Below the pieces are notes generated by a model. The model did no database searches. It was not told where the DNA came from and worked only from the letters and a program-made list of their open reading frames with translations. The translations under genes were made by a program, and so were the position numbers. This document shows positions 16,301-24,208 of a DNA stretch of 64,000 bases, piece by piece; positions within the stretch are counted from its first letter, which is position 1, and each line of letters starts with the position of its first letter. Source of the DNA: DASUXY01 sp036377675 (GTDB lineage Bacteria; Bacillota; Bacilli; Bacillales; Amphibacillaceae); assembly GCA_036377675.1 (NCBI GenBank), contig DASUXY010000017.1:62001-126000 (forward strand). Direction: 5' to 3'.

Positions 16301-17022
16301 GAAGAATAAAAGATTCCCCTCGGTGTAACATCCCATTGTTCAAACGTTTGTTTAATATTTTGTTCAAACTGTGTAAATGATAATTCTTTCTCATCATGTT
16401 TATCAATTTGATTAATAATGACATGATAAGGAATTTTGATCGCTTGCATATTTTTTAAAAATTGTAAATTCACTTCTGATTGCACATGATTGTAGTCCAT
16501 CACGTAAAACATCATATCTACTAAGTGCAATGATGATTCAGTCATTAAACGATCAGCATCATCTGCCGCATCGATTCCGGGTGTGTCAAATATCGAACAA
16601 TTCCTCGGTATAATCGCATCGGATGTACTTAACTCAATCCGTGAAATTGTATCTTTATCTTGACAATACGCTTTGATCATATCTAGATCATAAGGTTCTT
16701 TATATTCAATCGGCTCTTCGTGACGAAAAAATACACGTGCTACCCCATCACCAGAAGTAATTTTTACAATATTCGCACTCGTCGGTATCGGACTTTTTGG
16801 TAAAATTTCTGTTTCAAGTAAAGCATTAATCATCGAAGATTTCCCAGCTGAAAAATGTCCAGCGAAACTGACTACAAATTGTCCATTTTTGAACTTCTCA
16901 TAAAGGTCTAAAATTTTTTGGGCATTTTGTTCATCCCCATGTTCAAGCAGCAAATCGTATACGTTGATCAGAAGATTCTCATCAACCGTCGAATGTTTTA
17001 CTTTGGTTACACCCACGTGCAA
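13381..17022 (-). CDS. dynA: Double-headed bacterial dynamin DynA
   Basis: The 1213-aa protein has two complete dynamin-like GTPase units in one chain. The first P-loop is GHFSAGKSS (residues about 55-63) with DTPG and NQID following. The second is GAFSAGKSS near residue 636 with DTPGAD and NASD. Long coiled-coil stalk regions lie behind each. B. subtilis DynA (YpbR, about 1190 aa) tethers and fuses membranes and helps withstand membrane damage. Length, double architecture and the following ypcP all agree. Ribosome site GGGGAGGGG precedes the ATG. It is probably transcribed from the 17023-17150 gap. Confidence 0.95.
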   Translation of the reverse strand: MHVGVTKVKHSTVDENLLINVYDLLLEHGDEQNAQKILDLYEKFKNGQFVVSFAGHFSAGKSSMINALLETEILPKSPIPTSANIVKITSGDGVARVFFRHEEPIEYKEPYDLDMIKAYCQDKDTISRIELSTSDAIIPRNCSIFDTPGIDAADDADRLMTESSLHLVDMMFYVMDYNHVQSEVNLQFLKNMQAIKIPYHVIINQIDKHDEKELSFTQFEQNIKQTFEQWDVTPRGIFYSSLIDRSAEHNQFPLIKEKLFSIFNADELSEMIRIDEAVEQVVHNHEQYLQQITDEQLAEWSTHDQFTEEDQQKLTTLVEKIEEIEQRPKQIKEAFHHELNQTLKNAYLMPAQLRDLATSFLESQQNNFKVGFFRAKRKTAAEKKKRLRHFFKSLQQSFETNIQWRLRDKLHGVLKQYAILDQEITEQIQNISIDYREEDLLKQLKRGAQLNGNYVLNYTDDVSADIKQRYRQVAQSIWEHIDHHISEELSEKQYDLQQEKNELKQSLRQQKQHDTLQSMLKKKQSALAHVLNDPPVVLDDRRKHMDQQLKITFQPGHLYEEASELHCDSEKATVQTTDETSLDEMTKQPKYSIETVISMIQRTIKTVESLPGFQSMIEDLKEKESRLNHRTYTIALFGAFSAGKSSFSNALIGNEVLPTSPNPTTAVINRILPPTDDYKHGTVVMHMKDERTLVDDLVEITKDFSPQERDAKKLIQWIEEEKIQQSDELDKTYRSFLQAILNGYESSINHLGKKRFIEMDHFEAYITDETKACYIEAMDLYYDCSLTRQGITLVDTPGADSVNARHTNVAFDYIKYADALIYVTYYNHALSRADRDFVMQLGRVKETFELDKMFFIINASDLAENNQELDLVTNYVEDQLLHLGIRFPRIFPLSSKQSLEDKLTNRPLNEQMEKFERSFTSFIEDDLDSLMIESALFEINRTKQSLKSFIETVHLNEQEKDTFKEKLFREQQHLEEIIKAIDPHLFEERIEHRMKRQLHYVVERLSIRFHDFFKDTFNPTTITESSRKAMPQLRRALKKLFNYSSQELLQEIRAVSLRIENYLRELMEEVDADVRKNIQAINTKFIMPSSIQLDLQTPEYDQAFQHLTEKPFEHVLATYKGTKAFFVNQEREQMKEHIYEILLPFIEEYIAEMAVRMKDVYFKQWEEIVLNRQQQLLKEKSLYVDHHVTMMSEQVDTNELHEKYTVLTTMMNE

Positions 17023-17152
17023 AAACCCCTCCCCAAAAAGACAATGCTAAACACCATTATACGTAAATAGATTCATTTCTACAACATGTTCAAACATCAT
17101 TACCCTACGAGAACGTGAATTTACCTTAATAATCAAATGGGCTGAAAATGAC

Positions 17153-17183
17153 AAAAACCAACCACACTCGGGTTGGTTTTTTT
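17153..17183 (-). terminator. Terminator after the flavin reductase gene
   Basis: AAAAACCAACC and GGTTGGTTTTT form a perfect stem, with a T run on the minus strand, ten bases past the stop codon. Confidence 0.88.
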
Positions 17184-17193
17184 AAATGGCTAT

Positions 17194-17661
17194 TTATTCA
17201 GAACGGAGCTTTCGATACCTGCCACCATAGTATAAAATTGGCGCTCCTTCATTTACTTCCAAATCAGTCACTTCAGCTATGAAAATGAGATGGTCACCGG
17301 CTTCGACCGTTTCCTTTACTTTACAAGAAACTGTCGCTAAGGCTCCTTTAAGAACGGGGACCCCTCCGAGCGTTGTGAAAGGTATTGGCTCGTCACTTTC
17401 CTTTTGTTTAGCAAAAACCATCGAATAATCTTGCTGATCTGCTGACAATATACTGACCCCGAATTCTTTCGTCTTCTGTAATGTTGTGTACATTCGCGCT
17501 TGGTTTCCAATCGAGACAGCGATGAGTTTTGGATCTAGAGATACTGACATAAATGCATTAACAGTCATCCCCATCGTCTCTCCTTCATGCTCAGTCGTTA
17601 CAACTGTAATTCCTGTTGCAAACTTTCCCATTGCATTACGAAACTGACGTTCATCGATCAT
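17194..17661 (-). CDS. Flavin reductase family (FMN-binding) protein
   Basis: The 155-aa protein has the HpaC-like flavin reductase pattern: FRNAMGKFATGITVVTTEHE, MTVNAFMSVSLDPKLIAVSI, VGDHLIFIAEV-type C-terminal block and the closing GGRYRKL. These proteins reduce FMN or FAD with NAD(P)H and hand it to a monooxygenase partner. No monooxygenase gene is adjacent, so the partner is unknown. ATG start behind GGGAGGAAC. A half-copy of the CstR-like operator (ATACCCTATA) lies about 30 nt upstream, but the other half is absent. Confidence 0.88.
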   Translation of the reverse strand: MIDERQFRNAMGKFATGITVVTTEHEGETMGMTVNAFMSVSLDPKLIAVSIGNQARMYTTLQKTKEFGVSILSADQQDYSMVFAKQKESDEPIPFTTLGGVPVLKGALATVSCKVKETVEAGDHLIFIAEVTDLEVNEGAPILYYGGRYRKLRSE

Positions 17662-18016
17662 GAAAGTTCCTCCCTATTAATACATGTATAAATACCCTAT
17701 AAGATTTAGATTATCATGTAAATTAAAAAAGTTAAATAAACATGCTCTTTAGTTTACATAATATAATTATAGTTAAGCTTTTAAACTACCTTTGCCAATC
17801 TTAGTATATGTAGTTGATTATTCAATCGTTAGTTGAACATCTTATAAAAAGGAACTGTCCTAAAAGGATAAAACGTAAGTTAAATGCGTGAAAAGAAAAT
17901 AAAAATCCAAACCATTGATTGATCAATGGTTTGGATTTCTTAGGTCGCCATCTAAAGTTAAGAATAGACTTATTAGACAACCCCTTTTTCGCGTAGTAAC
18001 GGTGACATCAAATCCT
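17662..18016. other. Intergenic region upstream of the flavin reductase gene
   Basis: No gene is visible in this 355-nt AT-rich stretch. It holds the terminator of the acyl-CoA operon (17899-17939) on the right and the promoter region of the flavin reductase gene on the left, including the half-site at 17692-17701. Confidence 0.6.
17899..17939 (-). terminator. Terminator of the acyl-CoA degradation operon
   Basis: AAATCCAAACCATTGA and TCAATGGTTTGGATTT form a 16-bp perfect stem with a four-base loop. On the minus strand it runs into TTTTATTTTC. Confidence 0.9.
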
Positions 18017-19546
18017 TTAAACAGGATAGACGCCATGCTTCCGTTCTGTAAAGACGACATTTTTTGATTCATACGTGGCATAGCGCTTGATGAGTTCTTC
18101 ACGTAAGTTTTCAGGGTTAATAATTGCATCAATGACCATTTCTGATGCTAAACGATAAATGTCGATATCATCTTTATACTCGTCTTGTTTTTGTTTAATA
18201 AATGGAATGCGCTCTTCTTCTGGGAGTTTTGCTATTTTGTTTGCATGTACTGCATTCACTGCAGCTTCAGGACCCATAACAGCGATTTGGGCAGTTGGTA
18301 AAGCAAGACAACAGTCTGGTTCAAAAGCTGGTCCTGCCATAGCATAAAGACCTGCACCGTAAGCTTTACGAACGATGACTGAAATTTTAGGAACAGTTGC
18401 TTCACTCATCATCGCAAGCATCTTTGCACCGTGACGAATAATTCCCTCTCTTTCTACTTTTGTTCCAATCATAAATCCTGGTACATCAACTAAAAATAAT
18501 AATGGAATGTTAAAAGCATCGCACAGCTGAATAAATTTAGCTGCTTTATCAGCAGAATCTGGAAATAATACTCCACCTTTGACACGTGGTTGGTTCGCAA
18601 TAATTCCAACGACATTCCCATCCATTCTAGCTAATCCAGTAATGAGTTCCGGTGCAAATTTCTTTTTTACCTCGCAAAAACTATTTTCATCGATGAGTTG
18701 GTCAATCAATTCGTACATATTAAATGGAGCATTTTGGTTCTCTGGAATAAGTTTAGTAATCGTTTTCTCTTGGTGCTTCACTGGTTTCGGTTCGAGCGTT
18801 TTTGGCTTTTCTCTAAAATTTGCTGGAAAGTAGTTTAAATATGTTCGGGCGTATTCAATCGCTTCTTCTTCTGTCGATACGAGTACATCTCCGCACCCCG
18901 AGACAGAACAATGCATGTTAGCGCCACCCATTTCTTCGAGAGTTACTTCTTCACCGATTACTTTTTCCGCCATTCGTGGGGAGCCTAAATACATCGAAGC
19001 ATTCCCATCAACCATAACGACGATATCACAAAATGCTGGTATGTATGCCCCACCTGCAGCAGATGGTCCAAATAACAAACAAATTTGTGGAACGCGACCC
19101 GATAGCTTGATTTGATTATGGAAAATGCGTCCAGCTCCACGGCGTCCAGGGAACATTTCAATTTGATCGGTAATTCGCGCACCGGCAGAATCGACGAGAT
19201 ATAAAATTGGGATTTCTAACCGCATCGCCGTTTCTTGAATACGAATTATTTTTTCAACGGTTCGCTTTCCCCAAGAACCCGCTTTTACCGTGGAGTCATT
19301 TGCCATAACACAAACATTTTGACCATTGATTTTTCCAATTCCTGTTACGACACCATCAGATGGTAATGAATCGTCTATGCAGTTTGCAAAAAAAGCATCT
19401 TCTATGTCGATATCATCATCAAACAAATACTCAAGTCTTTTTCGAACAAACAGTTTACCCCTTTTTTCATTTTGTAAGTGGTATTTTTCTTTACCACCTT
19501 TTTCAATCGTTTGGATGCGTTTTTGTAATTCATCAATATATGACAA
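18017..19546 (-). CDS. mccB: Acyl-CoA carboxylase, carboxyltransferase (beta) subunit
   Basis: The 509-aa protein is the carboxyltransferase of a biotin-dependent acyl-CoA carboxylase (methylcrotonyl- or propionyl-CoA type). It has the two crotonase-like halves: residues to about 255 with LVDSAGARI and GPSAAGGAYIPAFCD, and the second half with LVDVPGFMIG, VIVRKAYGAGLYAM and AVMGPEAAVNAV. It is the last gene of an operon resembling B. subtilis yngJ-H-HB-F-E, where YngE is the matching subunit of a methylcrotonyl-CoA carboxylase for leucine breakdown. TTG 19546 is chosen since GGAGGAG ends six bases upstream. Methylcrotonyl-CoA as substrate is inferred from context. Confidence 0.88.
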   Translation of the reverse strand: MSYIDELQKRIQTIEKGGKEKYHLQNEKRGKLFVRKRLEYLFDDDIDIEDAFFANCIDDSLPSDGVVTGIGKINGQNVCVMANDSTVKAGSWGKRTVEKIIRIQETAMRLEIPILYLVDSAGARITDQIEMFPGRRGAGRIFHNQIKLSGRVPQICLLFGPSAAGGAYIPAFCDIVVMVDGNASMYLGSPRMAEKVIGEEVTLEEMGGANMHCSVSGCGDVLVSTEEEAIEYARTYLNYFPANFREKPKTLEPKPVKHQEKTITKLIPENQNAPFNMYELIDQLIDENSFCEVKKKFAPELITGLARMDGNVVGIIANQPRVKGGVLFPDSADKAAKFIQLCDAFNIPLLFLVDVPGFMIGTKVEREGIIRHGAKMLAMMSEATVPKISVIVRKAYGAGLYAMAGPAFEPDCCLALPTAQIAVMGPEAAVNAVHANKIAKLPEEERIPFIKQKQDEYKDDIDIYRLASEMVIDAIINPENLREELIKRYATYESKNVVFTERKHGVYPV

Positions 19547-19565
19547 TAGCAACTCCTCCAGTCTA

Positions 19566-20348
19566 TTATTTTCCTATATATGTTGGTTGACGTTTTTCTT
19601 TAAAAGCGATTAATCCTTCCATACGATCTTTTGTTGGGATCGTTTCTTTATAACATAGATGTTCAATAATTAGCCCTGTTTCAAGATCGGTTTCGATGCC
19701 TTTATTAATGGATAGCTTTACTTGTTTTAGAGCAAGTGGCCCATTTTTAGCAATCGCTTTTGCCCAGAGGACAGCTTCATCCATTAGCGATTGACGCTCC
19801 GTAATATGTTCTACTAAGCGTAAGTCCAACGCTTCTTGAGCATCGACAGGTTGTGCCGTATAAATGAGTCGTTTCGCTTGGCCGATACCGATCAGGCGGC
19901 TGAGACGCTGTGTTCCACCTGCCCCAGGAATAATTGCCAATGATGTTTCTGTCAAGCCCATTTTCACGTCATTTGCAGCGATCCGCAAGTCACACGCTAA
20001 CGCTAACTCCAAGCCACCCCCAAAGGCAACTCCGTTTAAGGCAGCAATGACAGGCATCGGCATTTTTTCTATGTTTGAAACCGTTTCACCAATAAAACGA
20101 ACAGCTTCGACAACTTCCTCATCTGACATGCCTTTCCTTTCTTTTAAATCAGCTCCTGCACAAAAAGATCTTTCTCCTGTCGCTGTTATTATTGTGCAGT
20201 AAATTGAATCATCTGCATTTACTTCTCGGATGACTTTATTTAATTCATCAAGCATCTGTTTCGATAGGGCGTGATGTGCTGATGGACGGTTTAACGTAAT
20301 ACAGGCGATATTTCGTGCAATCGTTGACCATTCAACAATGGTTGTCAT
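19566..20348 (-). CDS. Enoyl-CoA hydratase/isomerase (probable 3-methylglutaconyl-CoA hydratase)
   Basis: The 260-aa crotonase-fold protein has the expected blocks: NRPSAHHALSKQMLDELN, FCAGADLKER (first oxyanion-hole loop), PVIAALNGVAFGGGLELALA with the hydratase Gly-Gly-Gly-Leu-Glu, and ETSLAIIPGAGGTQRLSRLI with the catalytic Glu. In the leucine pathway this step hydrates 3-methylglutaconyl-CoA to HMG-CoA. It follows the biotin carrier after 161 nt, where B. subtilis has yngG (HMG-CoA lyase); that gene is missing here. ATG 20348 has AGGAGGTTATGT upstream; the frame is open further upstream but without family similarity. Confidence 0.88.
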   Translation of the reverse strand: MTTIVEWSTIARNIACITLNRPSAHHALSKQMLDELNKVIREVNADDSIYCTIITATGERSFCAGADLKERKGMSDEEVVEAVRFIGETVSNIEKMPMPVIAALNGVAFGGGLELALACDLRIAANDVKMGLTETSLAIIPGAGGTQRLSRLIGIGQAKRLIYTAQPVDAQEALDLRLVEHITERQSLMDEAVLWAKAIAKNGPLALKQVKLSINKGIETDLETGLIIEHLCYKETIPTKDRMEGLIAFKEKRQPTYIGK

Positions 20349-20509
20349 ACATAACCTCCTCCATTTCATTTTCGATATTCGATAAAGGATCAATTCAAAC
20401 ATATATTGTAATCGCTTTGGACTAGACAATAATTGCGGCGACACTGATCGCGAACATCGGTTTATTGATCTTCGCACAAGTCTGTTTAAAAGAATTGAGC
20501 GACAGATCG

Positions 20510-20722
20510 CTAATCGATAATAGCGATGATATCGCCTTCATTCACAAAGTCACCTTCTGCTACTTTTATTTCCTTGACTGTTCCTGCTTGTTCACTTGCT
20601 ATCGGGATTTCCATTTTCATCGATTCTAAAATGACTACATCTTGATCAGCTTCAATGGATTCTCCCTCATTTACAGTAATTTTCCAGACGTTACCTGCCA
20701 TACTTGCTTTTACTTCTGTCAT
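20510..20722 (-). CDS. Biotin/lipoyl attachment protein (carboxylase biotin carrier)
   Basis: The 70-aa protein is a free-standing biotinyl domain with the attachment motif ESMKMEIPI (the Lys is biotinylated), a preceding glycine-rich turn (NEGESIEADQ) and the mirrored hammerhead end (VAEGDFVNEGDIIAIID). It would carry carboxybiotin between the biotin carboxylase just upstream (13-nt gap) and the carboxyltransferase further down. It matches B. subtilis YngHB in size and position. Confidence 0.93.
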   Translation of the reverse strand: MTEVKASMAGNVWKITVNEGESIEADQDVVILESMKMEIPIASEQAGTVKEIKVAEGDFVNEGDIIAIID

Positions 20723-20735
20723 GAGTAATTCCCCC

Positions 20736-22091
20736 TTATTTTTTTGTTGTCACTGGTAAATAATATTTTTCCACAAATGATGTTGTCGTTTCTCCACGTA
20801 TAAATGTATCATCATTCACAATGTCAATAAGCATTGGAATATTTGTTTTAATCCCTTCAATTTTGAAGTGTGTAAGCGCCTTTTGTAATCGTTCAATTGT
20901 TTCTGAACGATCTTTTCCTGTAACAATTAATTTACTAATCATCGGATCATAAAATGGTGTTACTTCATATTGGCTCGTTACTGCTGTTTCATTACGAAGA
21001 TGATCTCCTTTAGGTAAATCAAACGTCGTAATAAAACCAGGGGATGGGAAAAATGTCTGCGGGTCTTCAGCATAAATTCTTGCTTCGATCGCGTGGCCAT
21101 TCATCGTTAACTGTTCTTGTTTTACCTGTAATCTTTTACCACTGGCAATGTGAATTTGCTGTTCGACTAAGTCGATACCAGTGATTTCTTCTGTAACCGG
21201 ATGTTCAACTTGAATTCTCGTATTCATTTCTAAAAAGTAAAAGTTTTCTTGTTCATCGACGAGAAACTCAATTGTTCCCGCATTCGAGTACCCAATTGCT
21301 TTCGCTGCTCGCACGGCCGTTTCCCCCATTTTCTGTCGCGTCCTGTCAGAAATAAAAGGAGAAGGAGCTTCTTCAATCACTTTTTGATTACGACGTTGAA
21401 TGGAACATTCTCGTTCAAATAAATGGATGACATCACCATGCTCATCTGCGAGCAGTTGAATTTCAATATGTCTCGTCTTCGTTAATTTCTTTTCCATAAA
21501 CATCGAACCATCGCCGAAAAATGATTGAGCACGCTTTGAATTGTTTAAAAAAGCATTTGTTAACTCTTCCTCACTGTTCACAACTTGCATACCGATGCCA
21601 CCCCCGCCTGCGGATGCTTTTAACATAATCGGATATCCTATTTCATTAGCGCGTTGACGGGCTTCTTCTACATTTAAGAGAGCATCATCTGTTCCAGGAA
21701 TAATTGGTACATTAGCTTTTTTCATTGCTTTTCTTGCAGCAATTTTACTACCCATTTTTTCCATTACATGGCTATTTGGTCCAATGAAAATTAAATGTGC
21801 TTGTTCGCATGCTTTAGCAAACACGCCGCTTTCACTTAAAAACCCATACCCTGGATGAATCGCATCAACATTTGCCTCTTCGGCAATCGAAATGATTTTT
21901 TCTATATTTAAATAACTTTCATTAACCCGTGCTGGGCCTAGTAAATAAGCTTCATCAGCCATCTGAACAAAAGGTGCTTCTTTGTCGGCTTCTGAATAGA
22001 CAGCTACTGTTTTAATTCCCATTTTTTTGCATGTTCGAATAATTCGTGCAGCAATTTCACCACGATTGGCAATTAATATTTTGTTAATCAT
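20736..22091 (-). CDS. Biotin carboxylase subunit of acyl-CoA carboxylase
   Basis: The 451-aa ATP-grasp enzyme carboxylates biotin with bicarbonate and ATP. It starts MINKILIANRGEIAARIIRT and has HPGYGFLSE, KASAGGGGIGMQ (ATP-binding glycine loop), RDCSIQRR-type FERECSIQRRNQKVIEEAP and EMNTRIQVEHPVTEEITG. ATG 22091 is preceded by GGGGAGAG; the frame stays open a further 83 codons upstream into acyl-CoA dehydrogenase sequence, which is only an overlap shadow. Its size fits accC/YngH-type subunits. This is a second, pathway-specific copy, since acetyl-CoA carboxylase accC normally lies elsewhere with accB. Confidence 0.92.
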   Translation of the reverse strand: MINKILIANRGEIAARIIRTCKKMGIKTVAVYSEADKEAPFVQMADEAYLLGPARVNESYLNIEKIISIAEEANVDAIHPGYGFLSESGVFAKACEQAHLIFIGPNSHVMEKMGSKIAARKAMKKANVPIIPGTDDALLNVEEARQRANEIGYPIMLKASAGGGGIGMQVVNSEEELTNAFLNNSKRAQSFFGDGSMFMEKKLTKTRHIEIQLLADEHGDVIHLFERECSIQRRNQKVIEEAPSPFISDRTRQKMGETAVRAAKAIGYSNAGTIEFLVDEQENFYFLEMNTRIQVEHPVTEEITGIDLVEQQIHIASGKRLQVKQEQLTMNGHAIEARIYAEDPQTFFPSPGFITTFDLPKGDHLRNETAVTSQYEVTPFYDPMISKLIVTGKDRSETIERLQKALTHFKIEGIKTNIPMLIDIVNDDTFIRGETTTSFVEKYYLPVTTKK

Positions 22092-22146
22092 AAACTCTCC
22101 CCTATTTGTTTTATGATTGACTCTTAATAAAGCGTTTACATTTTTG

Positions 22147-23295
22147 TTACGCCATACACCCAAGTTGTCTAGCAATGACAAGTCGTTGAACTTCAGATGT
22201 TCCTTCCCCGATTTCAAGTAATTTTGCATCTCGTAAATATCTTTCAACTTCATATTCCCGCATATATCCGTAACCACCATGAATTTGAATCGCTTCATTC
22301 GCCGCTCGAAAAGCCGTTTCTGTTGCATACAATTTGGCAAAAGCTGCTTCTTTCGTAAATGGTTTTCCTTGATCTTTTAACCAAGCCGCTTTATAAACCA
22401 TATTGCGAGCTAATTCTATTTCCATCGCCATATCAGCAATCTTAAATTGAATCGCTTGGAAGTTAGCGATGGGCTTTCCAAATTGTGTGCGCTCCTTCGC
22501 ATATTTTAACGCTCGATCGAGTGAAGCTTGCGCAATTCCTAACCCTAAAGAAGCGATTGAGATTCTTCCACCATCTAATGTATACAAAAACTGATTAAAG
22601 CCTTTTTCTAAATCACCAAGAAGATTTTCTTTCGGTACCCGAACATTTTCTAAAACAACTTCAGCTGTATCCGATCCACGAACACCCATTTTATCATAAT
22701 TGCTCGTAATCGTTAGTCCTTCAGTATCTGTTGGAACAATGATTGATGAAATAACTTTTCTTCCTATTTCATCTTTACCGGTGACAGCAGTTACGATAAT
22801 TGTTTTAGCATAGCTAGCATTTGTAATAAATGATTTTTCACCATTAATTACAAATTCATCCCCTTCAACTGTTGCGGTCGTTTGCGTACCACCAGCATCA
22901 GATCCGGCATTTGGTTCGGTTAATCCGAACGAACCGAGTGCTTTGCCTTCAGCTTGGGGAACTAAGTATGTTTCTTTTTGTTTTTCGGTCCCAAAATAAT
23001 AAATCGGGCTCGCACCTAACGAAACTGTCGCTGCATAGCTTAATCCTGTACCACCACAGACACGACCAATTTCTTCAACAGCGATTGCATATGATACCGT
23101 ATCGCCACCGGAACCACCGTATTTTTCTGGAAAAGGTATCCCCATTAAGCCGAGTTTCCCCATTTTTTCAAAAATATCTTTTGGAAATTTTGCCTCTGTA
23201 TCAATTTCAATCGCTCGCGGTTGAATGACCTCCTCAGCAAAATCTCGAACCATTTCCTTGACCATCGCTTGTTCTTTAGACAATTCAAAGTTCAT
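22147..23295 (-). CDS. Acyl-CoA dehydrogenase (isovaleryl/short-branched-chain type)
   Basis: The 382-aa flavoenzyme oxidises an acyl-CoA to the 2-enoyl-CoA and passes electrons to ETF. Motifs: GLMGIPFPEKYGGSGGDTVS, GSFGLTEPNAGSDAGGTQTT (FAD-binding), ITNASYA, RTQFGKPIANFQAIQFKIAD and IQIHGGYGYMREYEVERYLR with GEGTSEVQRLVIARQLG. The catalytic Glu would be in the YEVERYLRD region or its equivalent. It is the first gene of the operon, directly behind a promoter/operator. Isovaleryl-CoA is the likely substrate from context (MCC subunits downstream); butyryl-CoA cannot be excluded. Confidence 0.9.
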   Translation of the reverse strand: MNFELSKEQAMVKEMVRDFAEEVIQPRAIEIDTEAKFPKDIFEKMGKLGLMGIPFPEKYGGSGGDTVSYAIAVEEIGRVCGGTGLSYAATVSLGASPIYYFGTEKQKETYLVPQAEGKALGSFGLTEPNAGSDAGGTQTTATVEGDEFVINGEKSFITNASYAKTIIVTAVTGKDEIGRKVISSIIVPTDTEGLTITSNYDKMGVRGSDTAEVVLENVRVPKENLLGDLEKGFNQFLYTLDGGRISIASLGLGIAQASLDRALKYAKERTQFGKPIANFQAIQFKIADMAMEIELARNMVYKAAWLKDQGKPFTKEAAFAKLYATETAFRAANEAIQIHGGYGYMREYEVERYLRDAKLLEIGEGTSEVQRLVIARQLGCMA

Positions 23296-23320
23296 GATTT
23301 AACCCCCTCGTTTAATCATA

Positions 23321-23338
23321 AGACCGACTAGTTGGTCT
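23321..23338. promoter_or_regulatory. TetR-type operator in the acyl-CoA operon promoter
   Basis: AGACCGACTAGTTGGTCT is an 18-bp near-perfect palindrome (one mismatched pair). On the minus strand it is followed immediately by TATGAT, a good -10, so it fills the spacer of the operon promoter and ends 25 nt before the first start codon. The adjacent TetR gene is the obvious candidate to bind it. Confidence 0.75.
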
Positions 23339-23390
23339 GTATGATGAAAAAAAATTCTTATAATGAATCTCATCCTAAAGACATATAAAC

Positions 23391-24020
23391 TTATCGCATA
23401 AAGAATGGCTTTTCAATTAACAGCTGTTCATAGGTAGATTCTGTACATGCATCCTTTACTAAAATTGCATGTAAAATAAGGTCGACGTAAATATCACCAA
23501 TTTCATCAATCGTATAGTTACCCGATTGTTTGTACCACTTATACGTCCAATTAACCATTCCTAAAATAGCCATTCCCGTAATTTCTGTAGGTAATTCTTT
23601 ACGAAATTCCCCAGCTTCTTTACCTTCACGTACAGCTTGGATAATAATTTGCTTAAACTGATCTCGCTTGTCTTTAATCAACTGTTTGTAGTTATCTTTT
23701 AAATAAATATGTTCTTGATAAAATACAAAGATGTGGGGTTTATACAAATCAAACACTTTTACAAAACTTTTAATAATGGCCTGGAGCTTCTTCGTTGGTG
23801 ATTGATATGTTTCATTAGCAATTCTCGCTTTTTTCAATGCATAAGTTATGAATGTATCGTGAATGACATATAATAATTCATCTTTAGAAGTGAAATGGTG
23901 ATAGAACCCTCCTTTTGATGTTCCGACTTTTTCGACAATTTGATTAACTGTCACGCCGTGAAAACCGTATTCTTCAAATAAATACAACGATGAATCAATA
24001 ATCTTATCTCGTAAATTCGT
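23391..24020 (-). CDS. TetR/AcrR-family regulator of the acyl-CoA operon, apparent ACG start
   Basis: The N-terminal helix-turn-helix reads LYLFEEYGFHGVTVNQIVEK then VGTSKGGFYHHFTSKDELLY, a strong TetR signature, and the ~150-residue C-terminal ligand domain is helical. Read from 24020 it is 209 aa. Family members begin about ten residues before LYLFEEYG; in this frame those residues exist (NLRDKIIDSS) but the codon in start position, six bases after GAGGAGGG, is ACG rather than ATG. The first standard start is TTG 23987, inside the first helix. It lies next to, and probably controls, the acyl-CoA operon. Confidence 0.85.
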   Translation of the reverse strand, partial: TNLRDKIIDSSLYLFEEYGFHGVTVNQIVEKVGTSKGGFYHHFTSKDELLYVIHDTFITYALKKARIANETYQSPTKKLQAIIKSFVKVFDLYKPHIFVFYQEHIYLKDNYKQLIKDKRDQFKQIIIQAVREGKEAGEFRKELPTEITGMAILGMVNWTYKWYKQSGNYTIDEIGDIYVDLILHAILVKDACTESTYEQLLIEKPFFMR

Positions 24021-24150
24021 TAGAATCCCTCCTCTCTTTTTATATCGTTACATACATCGTAACATAGTTATCTGAATATATAAAGTGTTTATAATGATTA
24101 AAACAATGAAAATGTGAATTGGCATAATGCCCATAAGTTGACATACTTTT

Positions 24151-24181
24151 ATAAAAAAAGAGGCGGTATTTCACCGCCTCC
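24151..24181 (-). terminator. Terminator of parC
   Basis: GAGGCGGT and ACCGCCTC form an eight-base GC-rich stem; on the minus strand it is followed by seven T residues. Confidence 0.92.
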
Positions 24182-24208
24182 TCGTTATATGCAATATATG
24201 CAATCATT

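Noticed and set aside
20349..20509. Remnant of an HMG-CoA lyase gene between the biotin carrier and the hydratase
   Set aside because: All three minus-strand frames were read; none shows lyase motifs. The stretch is simply short and unexplained.
24047..24063. GTTAC-N7-GTAAC inverted repeat upstream of the TetR gene as an autoregulatory operator
   Set aside because: The arms are only five bases and do not resemble the operator at 23321-23338.
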